64,000 nt of DNA, from assembly GCA_016870155.1 (NCBI GenBank), contig VGCE01000001.1, forward strand, positions 124,001 to 188,000. The letters are read 5' to 3'. The notes below the pieces were generated by a model. That model had not been told where the DNA came from, did no database searches, and saw only the letters and a program-made list of their open reading frames with translations. Origin of the DNA: Actinomycetota bacterium (lineage in GTDB: Bacteria > Actinomycetota > Thermoleophilia > Miltoncostaeales > Miltoncostaeaceae). Made by a program: the position numbers and the translations under genes. Numbering within the stretch: the stretch's first letter is position 1; the number at the start of each line of letters is the position of its first letter. Shown here in pieces: positions 19,266 through 27,727 of this stretch.

Positions 19266-21467
19266 ATGGCAGAGAAGGGTCCTGACGCAGTCAGCGTCGT
19301 CGCCGACATCGGCGGCCAGGAGATCACATTCGAGACGGGACGCCTGGCCAAGCAGGCCAATGGCTCCGTGCTCGTGCGCTCGGGTGACAGCCTCGTGCTG
19401 GTCACCGCCGTTGGCGCGCACGAGCCGCGGGAGGGGACGGACTTCTTTCCCCTCACCGTGGACGTCGAGGAGCGGATGTACGCCAAGGGGGCCATCCCCG
19501 GTGGCTTCATCAAGCGCGAGAGCCGCCCGAGCGAGCGCGCCATCCTCACCGCTCGCATGACCGACCGACCGCTTCGCCCGCTGTGGCCCAAGGGCTACCG
19601 CAACGAGGTGCAGGTGGTCACCACCGTGCTGTCCGTCGACAAGGTCAACGCCTTCGACATCCTGTCGATCAACGGCGCGTCGGCCGCGCTCATGCTGTCG
19701 GAGCTGCCCTTCGAGGGGCCGGTCGGAGCGGTGCGCATCGGCATGCTCGATGACGACTTCGTCATCAACCCGACGCTGCAGGAGATGGAGGAGAGCACGC
19801 TCGACCTGGTGGTCGCGGGCACCCGCGATGCGATCTCGATGGTCGAGGCCGGGGCCGATGAGGTGTCCGAGGAGGACATGCTCGAGGCGCTGCAGATCGC
19901 GCACGACGAGATCCGCAAGCTCTGCGACGTGCAGGACGAGCTGCGCGGGAAGGCCGGCAAGCCGAAGTGGGACTTCGTGCCGCAGGTCATCGACCCCGCC
20001 ATGCTCGCCGAGGTGGAGAAGGTGGCGCTCGCGTCCATCGAGGAGGCCACGCTCGAGCAGGGCAAGCTGGAGCGCCGCGACAAGGTGGCCGCCGCCAAGG
20101 CCGCGGCCCAGCTCCAGGTGATCGGCGAGGAGCCCGCGCCTGAGCAAAAGGCGCAGTTCTCGATGGCCTTCGACCAGTTGATCAAGCGCACGATCCGCCG
20201 GCGCATCGCGGTGGAGAAGCATCGCCCCGACGGCCGCAAGGCCGACGAGATCCGTCCGATCTGGTGCGACACCGGCATCGCGCCCCGCACGCACGGGTCG
20301 GGCCTGTTCACACGTGGCGAGACCCAGGTGCTTACGCTCCTCGCGCTCGGCACGATGAAGGAGGCTCAGCGCATCGACGATCTCTCGATCGACACCACGA
20401 AGCGCTACATCCACCACTACAACTTCCCGCCGTTCAGCGTGGGCGAGACCGGCTTCATGCGCGGCCCCAAGCGCCGCGACATCGGCCACGGCGCGCTGGC
20501 CGAGCGGGCGCTGATCCCGGTGATCCCGTCCGATGAGGACTTCCCATACACGCTGCGGCTGGTCTCGGAGACGCTCGAGAGCAATGGGTCGTCGTCGATG
20601 GCATCGGTGTGTGGCTCCACCCTGGCCCTGCTCGACGCCGGCGTGAATATCTCGCGCCCGGTGGCGGGCATCGCCATGGGGCTCATCAAGGAGGACGATG
20701 AGCTCATCGTCCTCACCGACATCCAGGGCGACGAGGATCACCTCGGCGACATGGACTTCAAGGTGGCCGGCACGTCCGAGGGCATCACCGCGCTGCAGAT
20801 GGACAACAAGGTCGCCGGCGTGAACCAGGAGACCCTGGCGCAGGCGCTGCAGCAGGCCAAGGACGCCCGCCTGAAGATCCTGGGCGTGATGGCCGAGACC
20901 ATTCCGGGTCCGCGCGAGGAGCTCAGCGCCTGGGCGCCGCGCATCACCGCCATCAAGATCGACCCCGAGAAGATCGGCATGGTCATCGGCAAGGGCGGCG
21001 AGACCATCCGTGGGCTCGAGGCCGACTTCGAGGTGGAGATCTCCATCGAGGACGACGGCACCGTGAGCGTGTACGGCGTGCAGGGTGAGAAGGCCGACCA
21101 GTGCGTCGAGCGCATCCGCGCGATGACCAAGGACGTCGAGGTGGGCGATGTCTACGAGGGCGCCACCGTGGTGAAGACCACCACGTTCGGCGCGTTCGTG
21201 GAGCTCACCAAGGGGGTGGACGGCCTGCTGCACATCTCCAACCTTGGCTCCGGCCGGGTGGAGAAGGTGGAGGACGTCATCAACCGCGGCGATACCGTGG
21301 ACGTGCGCGTGGAGGAAGTCGACCGCGCCCGCGGCCGCATCGGCCTGCGCCTGCTGTCGGACGACTCGGCCCCGGCCGACGGCAATGGCGATGGCGAGGG
21401 CGACGAGAGCACGCACCGCCGCCCGCGACGTCGCCGGACGATGTCCACGAGCGACGTCTCCGAGTGA
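19266..21467 (+). CDS. pnp: Polynucleotide phosphorylase
   Basis: 733-residue 3'-5' exoribonuclease. Two RNase PH domains (first core RESRPSERAILTARMTDRPL; second with GSGLFTRGETQVL and GSSSMASVCG), an alpha-helical linker, then KH (IGMVIGKGGETIRGLEA) and S1 (GDVYEGATVVKTTTFGAFVE) domains. ATG 19266 with GAGGA five bases upstream is preferred to an earlier in-frame ATG at 19230. The C-terminus ends in a short basic tail (HRRPRRRRT). The stop overlaps the peptidase start as GTGA. Confidence 0.97.
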   Translation: MAEKGPDAVSVVADIGGQEITFETGRLAKQANGSVLVRSGDSLVLVTAVGAHEPREGTDFFPLTVDVEERMYAKGAIPGGFIKRESRPSERAILTARMTDRPLRPLWPKGYRNEVQVVTTVLSVDKVNAFDILSINGASAALMLSELPFEGPVGAVRIGMLDDDFVINPTLQEMEESTLDLVVAGTRDAISMVEAGADEVSEEDMLEALQIAHDEIRKLCDVQDELRGKAGKPKWDFVPQVIDPAMLAEVEKVALASIEEATLEQGKLERRDKVAAAKAAAQLQVIGEEPAPEQKAQFSMAFDQLIKRTIRRRIAVEKHRPDGRKADEIRPIWCDTGIAPRTHGSGLFTRGETQVLTLLALGTMKEAQRIDDLSIDTTKRYIHHYNFPPFSVGETGFMRGPKRRDIGHGALAERALIPVIPSDEDFPYTLRLVSETLESNGSSSMASVCGSTLALLDAGVNISRPVAGIAMGLIKEDDELIVLTDIQGDEDHLGDMDFKVAGTSEGITALQMDNKVAGVNQETLAQALQQAKDARLKILGVMAETIPGPREELSAWAPRITAIKIDPEKIGMVIGKGGETIRGLEADFEVEISIEDDGTVSVYGVQGEKADQCVERIRAMTKDVEVGDVYEGATVVKTTTFGAFVELTKGVDGLLHISNLGSGRVEKVEDVINRGDTVDVRVEEVDRARGRIGLRLLSDDSAPADGNGDGEGDESTHRRPRRRRTMSTSDVSE

Positions 21468-22744
21468 CGCAGGACCGGGCGCTCGATACCACCGACGCGG
21501 GGCTCCGGGTCATCTCGGAGCCCCTTTCGGGGGTGCGCTCGGTGGCGCTCGGGGTGTGGATCGGCGTGGGTTCGCGGTTCGAGGTCGCCGCCGAGGGCGG
21601 CATTTCCCACTTCATCGAGCATCTGCTCTTCAAGGGCACTGACCGGCTGTCTGCAGCACAGATCGCCGAGGCCTTCGACGCCATCGGCGGCGAGGTGAAC
21701 GCCGCCACCGGGCGCGATCACACGGTGGTGTACACCCGTGTGCTCGACGACCACCTGGAGCGTGCCTTCGAGGTGGTGGGCGACATGGTGCAGCGTCCGG
21801 CGTTCCGGGAACTCGAGCAGGAGCGGCAGGTCATCCTCGAGGAGATCCTCATGTACGAGGACGACCCCGGTGACCAGGTGCACGACCTCATCAGCGAGGC
21901 GGTGTTCCCCGACCAGCCGTTGGGACGGCCGGTCATCGGCACCTCCGAGGTCATCTCGTCGATTCCCGCGGACCACGTCGGCGCGTACCACGCGGGTCAC
22001 TACACCGCGGGCAACGTGGTGGTGGCTGCCAGTGGCTCGATCGAGCAGGGGCGCCTCCTCGAGCTCTCCGGGCGCTACCTCGGAGACCTCGTGGCGGGCG
22101 AGGCCCACGCGGTGCAGCCGGCTGCCCCCGGCGTGCCGCGGCTGGTGTCGCGCGCAAAGCCCACCGAGCAGTACCACCTGGCGCTGGGCGGCCCCGGGCT
22201 CGACCGGTCCGATGACCGCCGCCATGCCATGGGCGTGCTCGACGTCATCCTCGGCGGGTCCATGAGCTCGCGCCTGTTCCAGGAGATCCGCGAGAAGCGC
22301 GGCCTTGCCTATTCGGTGGGCACCTACTGCGTCGGGTTCTCGGACACCGGGCAGGTGGGGGTGTACCTCGGCACGCGCGAGGAGAACCTCGCCGAGGCCG
22401 CCGGGATCATCGGCCGCGAGCTGGTGCGCATGGCCGAGGAGCCCGTGCCCGCCGCCGAACTCACCCGGGCGCGCGAGCACCTGAAGGGCAGGCTGGTGCT
22501 GGGCCTCGAGAGCCCGGCCACGCGCATGCACCGCATCGGCCGCGCGGTACTGGGTGGCACGGAACTGCTCGACGTGGACGAGATCGTGGAGCGCATCGAG
22601 GCGGTCACCGCAGACGACGTCGCTGCGCTCGCCGCTGAGTTCTGGGATCCTTCCCGCTTGTCGGTGGCCGCGATCGGCCCCGACGACGACGCCGTGCGGG
22701 AGGCCGCCTCGCGCCTGTCGCCCAACCTCGTGGAGGCAGCATGA
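21464..22744 (+). CDS. M16-family zinc metallopeptidase
   Basis: 426 residues resembling the mitochondrial-processing-peptidase beta/PepR group. The inverted zinc motif HxxEH is intact at H49, E52 and H53 (SHFIEHLLFKGT), with the third-ligand glutamate in the EEILMYEDDPGDQ region and the C-terminal half carrying GSMSSRLFQEIREKRGLAYSV. No signal peptide is seen, so it is cytosolic. A gene of this family directly after pnp is a common Gram-positive arrangement; its substrate is unknown. The frame extends upstream inside pnp, but GTG 21464 in GTGA is the natural start. Confidence 0.93.
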   Translation: MTQDRALDTTDAGLRVISEPLSGVRSVALGVWIGVGSRFEVAAEGGISHFIEHLLFKGTDRLSAAQIAEAFDAIGGEVNAATGRDHTVVYTRVLDDHLERAFEVVGDMVQRPAFRELEQERQVILEEILMYEDDPGDQVHDLISEAVFPDQPLGRPVIGTSEVISSIPADHVGAYHAGHYTAGNVVVAASGSIEQGRLLELSGRYLGDLVAGEAHAVQPAAPGVPRLVSRAKPTEQYHLALGGPGLDRSDDRRHAMGVLDVILGGSMSSRLFQEIREKRGLAYSVGTYCVGFSDTGQVGVYLGTREENLAEAAGIIGRELVRMAEEPVPAAELTRAREHLKGRLVLGLESPATRMHRIGRAVLGGTELLDVDEIVERIEAVTADDVAALAAEFWDPSRLSVAAIGPDDDAVREAASRLSPNLVEAA

Positions 22745-23430
22745 CGCGCGTGATGGTCACCGGGGCGAACGGCCGCATGGGCCGTCAGGTGGTGCGGGCC
22801 GTCAGGGAGGCCGCCGACATCGATCTGGTGGCGCAGGCCGACCCCGACCTCACGCCCGATGGCACCGCGCTCTTCCTGTCGGTGGACGAGGCCATCGCGG
22901 CCACGCAGCCCGACGTGGCCGTGGACTTCACCGTGCCGGATGCGGCCTTCGGCACCGTGAGCGCCTGCCTGCGGGCTGGTGTGCACTGCGTGGTGGGCAC
23001 CACCGGCATGACCGATGCGCAGATGGCCGACCTCACGGCGCTGGCCGAGTCGGGTCCGGCGAACCTCGTGGTGGCCGCCAACTTCGCGGTGGGCGCGGTG
23101 CTGATGATGCGCTTCGCCGAGGAGGCCTCTCGCTTCATGGAGAGCGCGGAGATCGTCGAGCTGCACCACAGCGGCAAGCTCGATGCCCCCAGCGGCACGG
23201 CGGCGCACACGGCCGAGATGATGCACGGCGACGTGCCCATCCACTCCGTGCGTCTCCCCGGCATGGTGGCGCACCAGGAGGTCATCCTCGGTGGGCTGGC
23301 CGAGACGCTGTCGATCCGCCACGACAGCCTCTCGCGCGAGTGCTTCATGCCCGGTGTGCTGCTGGCCGTGCGCGCGGTGCCCGATCGTCCGGGCCTCACC
23401 CGGGGGATCGCCCCGCTGATGTTCCAGTAG
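22741..23430 (+). CDS. dapB: 4-hydroxy-tetrahydrodipicolinate reductase
   Basis: 229 residues, at the short end for DapB (usually 240-270). The Rossmann GANGRMG motif, VDFTVPDAAF, GTTGMTD and the catalytic/substrate motif ELHHSGKLDAPSGTA are all present, so it should be active in the diaminopimelate/lysine pathway. It starts in an ATGA overlap with the peptidase gene. dapA, normally close, is separated from it by the cupin and reductase genes. Confidence 0.94.
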   Translation: MTRVMVTGANGRMGRQVVRAVREAADIDLVAQADPDLTPDGTALFLSVDEAIAATQPDVAVDFTVPDAAFGTVSACLRAGVHCVVGTTGMTDAQMADLTALAESGPANLVVAANFAVGAVLMMRFAEEASRFMESAEIVELHHSGKLDAPSGTAAHTAEMMHGDVPIHSVRLPGMVAHQEVILGGLAETLSIRHDSLSRECFMPGVLLAVRAVPDRPGLTRGIAPLMFQ

Positions 23431-23462
23431 TCTCGGCCCGGATTCCGACCCTGGGGGGCGAC

Positions 23463-23870
23463 ATGGCTGACGGCTACACGCGCGTGCGCGGCATCGACAT
23501 CGAGCGGCGGGAGCGCAAGGGCGGGGGCCCGGCATCGCGCGATGTCGCGGGTGCCACCGGCTGCGAGGAGATGACCTGCCGCGTGTGGGTGTTCCATCCC
23601 GGCGACCAGATGGCCTATCACCGCCATCACAGCCAGGAGGAGCTCTACAACCTGATCGCCGGCGGGCCTCAGGAGATGCTCATCGAGGGCGACGTCGTAG
23701 TGATCGAGGACGGCGACTGGGTACGCGTGGGGAAGAACACCACGCGGCGCATCCAGAACAACAGCGACCGCGAGGGCCACTGGCTCATCGTGGGGGCTCC
23801 GCCGGGCACGGGCATCACCGACGGCATCCGCATCGACCCGGAGACCGGCGAGGAGATCCCCCGCACCTGA
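23463..23870 (+). CDS. Cupin-domain protein
   Basis: 135 residues with a single cupin beta-barrel: the metal-binding pattern HPGDQMAYHRHHSQEELYNLI, then EGDVVVIEDGDWVRVG and a later strand with HWLIVGAPPG. It could be a small-molecule isomerase/dioxygenase or a sensor; the fold alone does not decide. Its stop overlaps the next gene as TGATG, so it is made together with the flavin-dependent reductase. The two interrupt the dapB-dapA order. Confidence 0.8.
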   Translation: MADGYTRVRGIDIERRERKGGGPASRDVAGATGCEEMTCRVWVFHPGDQMAYHRHHSQEELYNLIAGGPQEMLIEGDVVVIEDGDWVRVGKNTTRRIQNNSDREGHWLIVGAPPGTGITDGIRIDPETGEEIPRT

Positions 23871-24949
23871 TGGCCGAGCAGTACGACGCCATCATCTGCG
23901 GCGGGTCGTTCGGCGGCCTGGCCGCTGCACAGCAGATCGGCGGGCGGGTGCTGGTGATCGACCGCCTGGAGATCGGCGAGGGGGAGACCTCCGCGTCGGC
24001 GGTGCCGCTCGCGTGCCTCGAGAACATGGAGATGACCCAGGTCATCGACCAGGTGCACGAGGACATCGTCATACACACCCGCAGGCGCGCCGAGGTGCTG
24101 CGGTTCTTCCCGTTCTGCACGTTCGACTACCGGCGCTTCTGCCGTGACCTCTACGAGCGCACAGGCGCCGACTTCGTGCGGGCACGTATCTCGTCGGCCC
24201 GGGCCGGCAGGGTGGAGACCACGGCCGGCATGTTCGAGTCTCGGCTGGTCATCGATGCCGCGGGGTGGCGCACGGCCGCGCCCAAGCGCGAGAAGTCGGC
24301 CGCGCGAGCGGCGCGCAAGAGCTTCGGTATCGAATCGCGCCAGCCGTATCGCGGCGACGGCCTGCACTTCTACGTGGGCCCCAGCCGCGGCACGCGTCGC
24401 TTCTACTGGGCGTTCCCGGCGGGTGATCACGTGCGGGCGGGCCTCGCGACCTACACCGGCGAGTCCGATCTCTCGGCAGACCTCGAGCGGTTCTGCGACG
24501 ACCTGGGCATGGGCGACCCCGGCCCGGTGCATGGCGGGTTCTTCACCTCCACCCTCACCGACCCGGTGCGCGACGGCATGTTCGTCGTGGGCGATTCCGC
24601 CGGAATGTGCTTGCCGGTATCGGGCGAGGGGATACGCCCGGCGCTGGTATTCGGCCAGGTTGCCGGCCGCTTGGCCGAGCGCGTGCGCACCGGCGACCTG
24701 CGCCTCGATGAGGCCCTGCGCGCGTACCGCGGCGTCGTGGAGTCGCGAGCGAAGGGCTACCGGATCCTCGAGCGCCTGCAGTCGGTGCTCAACAAGCTGC
24801 CGGACCCGCTCTTCGCGCAGTTCGCCCGCGTGGTGGGCAGCGACCGCGTGCTCCCGTGGGCGGTGCAGGCGTACTGGAACGTGGCGAACCCCGACCTCCT
24901 CACCCCGGGCCGGGCGCGCGACCCCCTGCCCGCGGGCGCGCTGACCTAG
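23870..24949 (+). CDS. FAD-dependent reductase, geranylgeranyl reductase-like
   Basis: 359 residues. The N-terminal FAD-binding motif is IICGGSFGGLAAA with an acidic strand end, and the second FAD motif is MFVVGDSAGMCLPVSGEGIRPAL, as in geranylgeranyl/digeranylgeranyl reductases and related monooxygenase-fold enzymes. The middle has DAAGWRTAAP and FYWAFPAGDHVRAGL. The substrate may be a polyprenyl or another hydrophobic double bond; this is inferred. ATG 23870 overlaps the cupin stop. The stop codon lies within the first unit of the downstream tandem repeat. Confidence 0.8.
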   Translation: MAEQYDAIICGGSFGGLAAAQQIGGRVLVIDRLEIGEGETSASAVPLACLENMEMTQVIDQVHEDIVIHTRRRAEVLRFFPFCTFDYRRFCRDLYERTGADFVRARISSARAGRVETTAGMFESRLVIDAAGWRTAAPKREKSAARAARKSFGIESRQPYRGDGLHFYVGPSRGTRRFYWAFPAGDHVRAGLATYTGESDLSADLERFCDDLGMGDPGPVHGGFFTSTLTDPVRDGMFVVGDSAGMCLPVSGEGIRPALVFGQVAGRLAERVRTGDLRLDEALRAYRGVVESRAKGYRILERLQSVLNKLPDPLFAQFARVVGSDRVLPWAVQAYWNVANPDLLTPGRARDPLPAGALT

Positions 24950-24995
24950 GAACGGTGACTGACCTAGGAACGGTGACTGACCTAGGAACGGTGAC
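24942..24995. repeat. Three tandem copies of an 18-bp unit
   Basis: TGACCTAGGAACGGTGAC is repeated three times without mismatch (24942-24959, 24960-24977, 24978-24995). The first copy contains the stop codon of the reductase gene. The last copy runs into the first of four palindromes, so each unit ends in the same GGTGAC half-site. Confidence 0.95.
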
Positions 24996-25115
24996 AGTCA
25001 CCAACGGCCCACGGTGACAGTCACCACATCGTCGCCTGACCGGGGCTGATGCAGGGATGTACGCTGCTCGCCGTCGCTGGGTGACAGTCACCAGCAGCCT
25101 GCGGTGACTGTCACG
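24990..25115. repeat. Four GGTGACNGTCACC palindromes upstream of dapA
   Basis: GGTGACAGTCACC occurs at 24990-25002, 25013-25025 and 25080-25092; GGTGACTGTCACG at 25103-25115 has one mismatch. Each is a 6-bp inverted repeat around one base. The last is centred about 36 bases before the dapA start, over the expected -35 region, so the set may be operators. A REP-like repetitive element is the alternative. Confidence 0.9.
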
Positions 25116-25132
25116 GGGGTTCGCGTTCCGGC

Positions 25133-25144
25133 TATGCTGCCGCG
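25133..25144 (+). promoter_or_regulatory. dapA -10 element, leaderless
   Basis: TATGCT (25133-25138) is six bases before GTG 25145. The position of the -35 element is occupied by the fourth palindrome (25103-25115). Confidence 0.6.
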
Positions 25145-26017
25145 GTGCTTGGAGCCGTCCTCACCGCGGTCGTCACTCCCTTCGATGCCTCGGGGGAGGT
25201 CGACGAGATCGCCTTTCGCGCGCTTGTCCAGCGGCTGCTGGCCGGGGGGTCGGACGGCATCGTGGTCGCCGGCACCACCGGGGAGGCGTCCACCCTGAGC
25301 GACGTGGAGCGCACCGCGCTGTTCGAGGCCACGCGCCAGGAGACCCGCGGGAAGGGCACGATGGTCGCGGGCACGGGCACCAATGACACCGCGCACTCGG
25401 TGCACCTCACGCAGGCCGCCCGCGAGATCGGCGCCGACGCCGTGCTGGTGGTCACGCCGTACTACAACAAGCCACCCGCCCGGGGCGTAGTGGCGCACGT
25501 GTCGGCCATCGCCGAGGTGGGCGTGCCGGTGGTGCTCTACAACATCCCGGGGCGAACCGCATTGAACATGCCGCCGGAGCTCATCATCGAGCTCGCGGCA
25601 ATTCCGGGGGTCGTGGCGCTGAAGCAGGCCAATGAGGACCTGTCCGAGCTCGACGTCGTGATGGATGGCTGCGACCTGGCGATCTACGCCGGGAACGACG
25701 ACATGCTCATGCCCGTGCTCGAACTGGGCGGTGACGGCGTGATCTCGGTGGCCTCGCACCTGGTGGGCGACCGCATGCAGCGGATGGTGGCGCTCGCGGC
25801 CGCGGGCGACCTCGACGGCGCCCGGGCCATCGACGGCTCGCTCGGAGGCCTGTGGCGCGGGCTCTTCGAGGTGACCAACCCCATACTCATCAAGGCGGCC
25901 CTCGCGATGACCGGGGCGATCCCGATGGACGTGGTGCGCCTGCCGCTCGTGCGGGCCACGCCCGACGAGCAGGACCGGCTGCGCTCGGTGCTCGCCGCAG
26001 CGGACATCCCCGCATGA
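25145..26017 (+). CDS. dapA: 4-hydroxy-tetrahydrodipicolinate synthase
   Basis: 290-residue TIM-barrel enzyme condensing pyruvate with aspartate semialdehyde, the first step towards diaminopimelate. GTTGEASTL, the catalytic tyrosine in VVLYNIPGRTALN and Schiff-base lysine K160 in VVALKQAN are present. The GTG start is six bases after a -10, implying a leaderless mRNA. The stop overlaps rnj as ATGA, the usual dapA-rnj pairing. Confidence 0.96.
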   Translation: MLGAVLTAVVTPFDASGEVDEIAFRALVQRLLAGGSDGIVVAGTTGEASTLSDVERTALFEATRQETRGKGTMVAGTGTNDTAHSVHLTQAAREIGADAVLVVTPYYNKPPARGVVAHVSAIAEVGVPVVLYNIPGRTALNMPPELIIELAAIPGVVALKQANEDLSELDVVMDGCDLAIYAGNDDMLMPVLELGGDGVISVASHLVGDRMQRMVALAAAGDLDGARAIDGSLGGLWRGLFEVTNPILIKAALAMTGAIPMDVVRLPLVRATPDEQDRLRSVLAAADIPA

Positions 26018-27690
26018 GCGACGACGGCGCGGTGCGCATCATCCCCCTGGGCGGCGTGGGGGAGATCGGCAAGAACATGTACGTCGTCGAGTACGACGGC
26101 CGCATCGTGGTGATCGACTGCGGGGTGACGTTCCCGGGGCCGGAGCAGATGGGCGTGGACCTCGTGCTGCCGGATATGACCTACCTGGTGGAGAACTCCT
26201 CGCGCATCGACGCGCTCATCCTGACGCACGGCCACGAGGACCACATCGGCGCGGTGCCGTGGTTCATCGGCGAGGTCGGCTCGGTGCCGATCCTCGGCAC
26301 GCGGTTCACACTGGCGCTGGTGCGCGGCAAGCTTGACGAGCACAGGCTCCTCGGAGAGGTGGAGCTCGTGGAGGTCGCCGCGGGCGACCCGCCGCGCAGG
26401 GTCGGCCCGTTCGAGGCCGAGTTCCTGCGGGTGACCCATTCGATCCCGGATTGCGTGGCGGTGGCGCTCACCTGCCCGGCCGGCACGGTGGTGCATACCG
26501 GCGACTTCAAGTTCGACCACCTGCCCATCGGCGGGCCGTCACGGCGCAGCGACATCCCTGGCCTCGCCCGCCTGGGCGACCGCGGCGTGCTGGCCATGAT
26601 GGGTGACTCCACCAACGCGGAGATGCCGGTGTCGGGCAAGCGGGCTGAGGAGTCGGTGGGCCCGGCCATGGCGAGCCTGTTCGCCACCGCGCCGGGCCGG
26701 GTGATCGTGACCACCTTCTCGTCGCAGATCGACCGCATGCAGCAGGTGGTGGACGCCGCGTACCGCGACGGCCGCAGCGTGGCCGTGGTGGGCCGCTCGA
26801 TGGTGCGCAACGTCAACGTGGCCCGCAACCTCGGCTACCTGCAGGTGCCCGACGGCGTGATGATCGGGGACAAGGAGATCGACTCCGTGCCCGATGACGA
26901 GCTGGTCATCCTCACGACGGGCAGCCAGGGCGAGCCGATGTCGGCGCTGCGGCGCATGGCGAACCACGCCCATCCGCGCGTGACCATAAAGAAGGGCGAC
27001 ACAATCGTCTACAGCTCGCGGAGGATCCCCGGGAACGAGCTGGCCATCGACGAGACCGTAAATCGCCTGGTGGCATCGGGCGCGCGCGTGGTGACCCCCG
27101 ATGACCGCCCGGAGATCCACGCGTCGGGCCACGGCGTGAGCGACGAGCTGGCGTGGATGCTGCAGCTGGTGCGCCCGCGGTTCTTCCTGCCGGTGCACGG
27201 CGAGGCGCGACACCAGATGGCGCACGCCGAACTCGCCAACCGCCTGGGCATCCCCGAGCGCACGTTCGTTCTCGAGAACGGCGACGTGCTCGAGGTGTCG
27301 GGCGAGGGCGCCGAGCTCGCCGGACGCGTGGAGTCGGGCATCACCTATGTGGATTCCTATGGCGTGAGCGACGTGGGGGAGGGGGTGCTGCGTGACAGGC
27401 GGCACATGTCGGAGGACGGCCTGGTGCTGATCGTGGTGCAGGTGGACGCCCACGACGGCACGATCGATGGCACCCCGGACATCGTCACCCGCGGGTTCGG
27501 CGGCGCGGAGGACGAGCAGCTGATCGACGCCATCCGCGACGCCGTGGCCGAGAGCATCGCGGAGTCGTCCGAGGAGCGCGTGCACGAGGTCGACGTGCTG
27601 CAGAAGCAGCTGCACGACGCCGTGGCCGCGCTGATCAACCGCAAGCTGCGCCAGCGGCCGGTGATCCTGCCCGTGGTGGTGGAGGTCTAG
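26014..27690 (+). CDS. rnj: Ribonuclease J
   Basis: 558-residue beta-CASP metallo-beta-lactamase nuclease with endo- and 5'-3' exoribonuclease activity. The metal motif HGHEDH is at residues 72-77, followed by HTGDFKFD, the beta-CASP motifs (DSTNAEMP, TTGSQGEPMSALRRMA) and the C-terminal HVSGHA-equivalent HASGHGVSDELAWM. ATG 26014 gives the conserved RIIPLGGVGEIGKN N-terminus and overlaps the dapA stop. PNPase and RNase J together suggest actinobacterial-type RNA decay. Confidence 0.96.
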   Translation: MSDDGAVRIIPLGGVGEIGKNMYVVEYDGRIVVIDCGVTFPGPEQMGVDLVLPDMTYLVENSSRIDALILTHGHEDHIGAVPWFIGEVGSVPILGTRFTLALVRGKLDEHRLLGEVELVEVAAGDPPRRVGPFEAEFLRVTHSIPDCVAVALTCPAGTVVHTGDFKFDHLPIGGPSRRSDIPGLARLGDRGVLAMMGDSTNAEMPVSGKRAEESVGPAMASLFATAPGRVIVTTFSSQIDRMQQVVDAAYRDGRSVAVVGRSMVRNVNVARNLGYLQVPDGVMIGDKEIDSVPDDELVILTTGSQGEPMSALRRMANHAHPRVTIKKGDTIVYSSRRIPGNELAIDETVNRLVASGARVVTPDDRPEIHASGHGVSDELAWMLQLVRPRFFLPVHGEARHQMAHAELANRLGIPERTFVLENGDVLEVSGEGAELAGRVESGITYVDSYGVSDVGEGVLRDRRHMSEDGLVLIVVQVDAHDGTIDGTPDIVTRGFGGAEDEQLIDAIRDAVAESIAESSEERVHEVDVLQKQLHDAVAALINRKLRQRPVILPVVVEV

Positions 27691-27727
27691 GCAGGAAGTA
27701 CCGGTTACGGGGCCAACATGGTCCCGT

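Noticed and set aside
19134-21416. 760-residue minus-strand open frame opposite pnp
   Set aside because: It mirrors the codon bias of pnp, is His/Leu/Asp-rich and shows no family motif.
24900-25091. Small minus-strand protein with repeated VTVPRS
   Set aside because: It is only the translation of the tandem repeat array, with no start signal.
24942-25115. CRISPR array
   Set aside because: Tandem units have no spacers, the palindromes are only 13 bp and irregularly spaced, and no cas genes are present.
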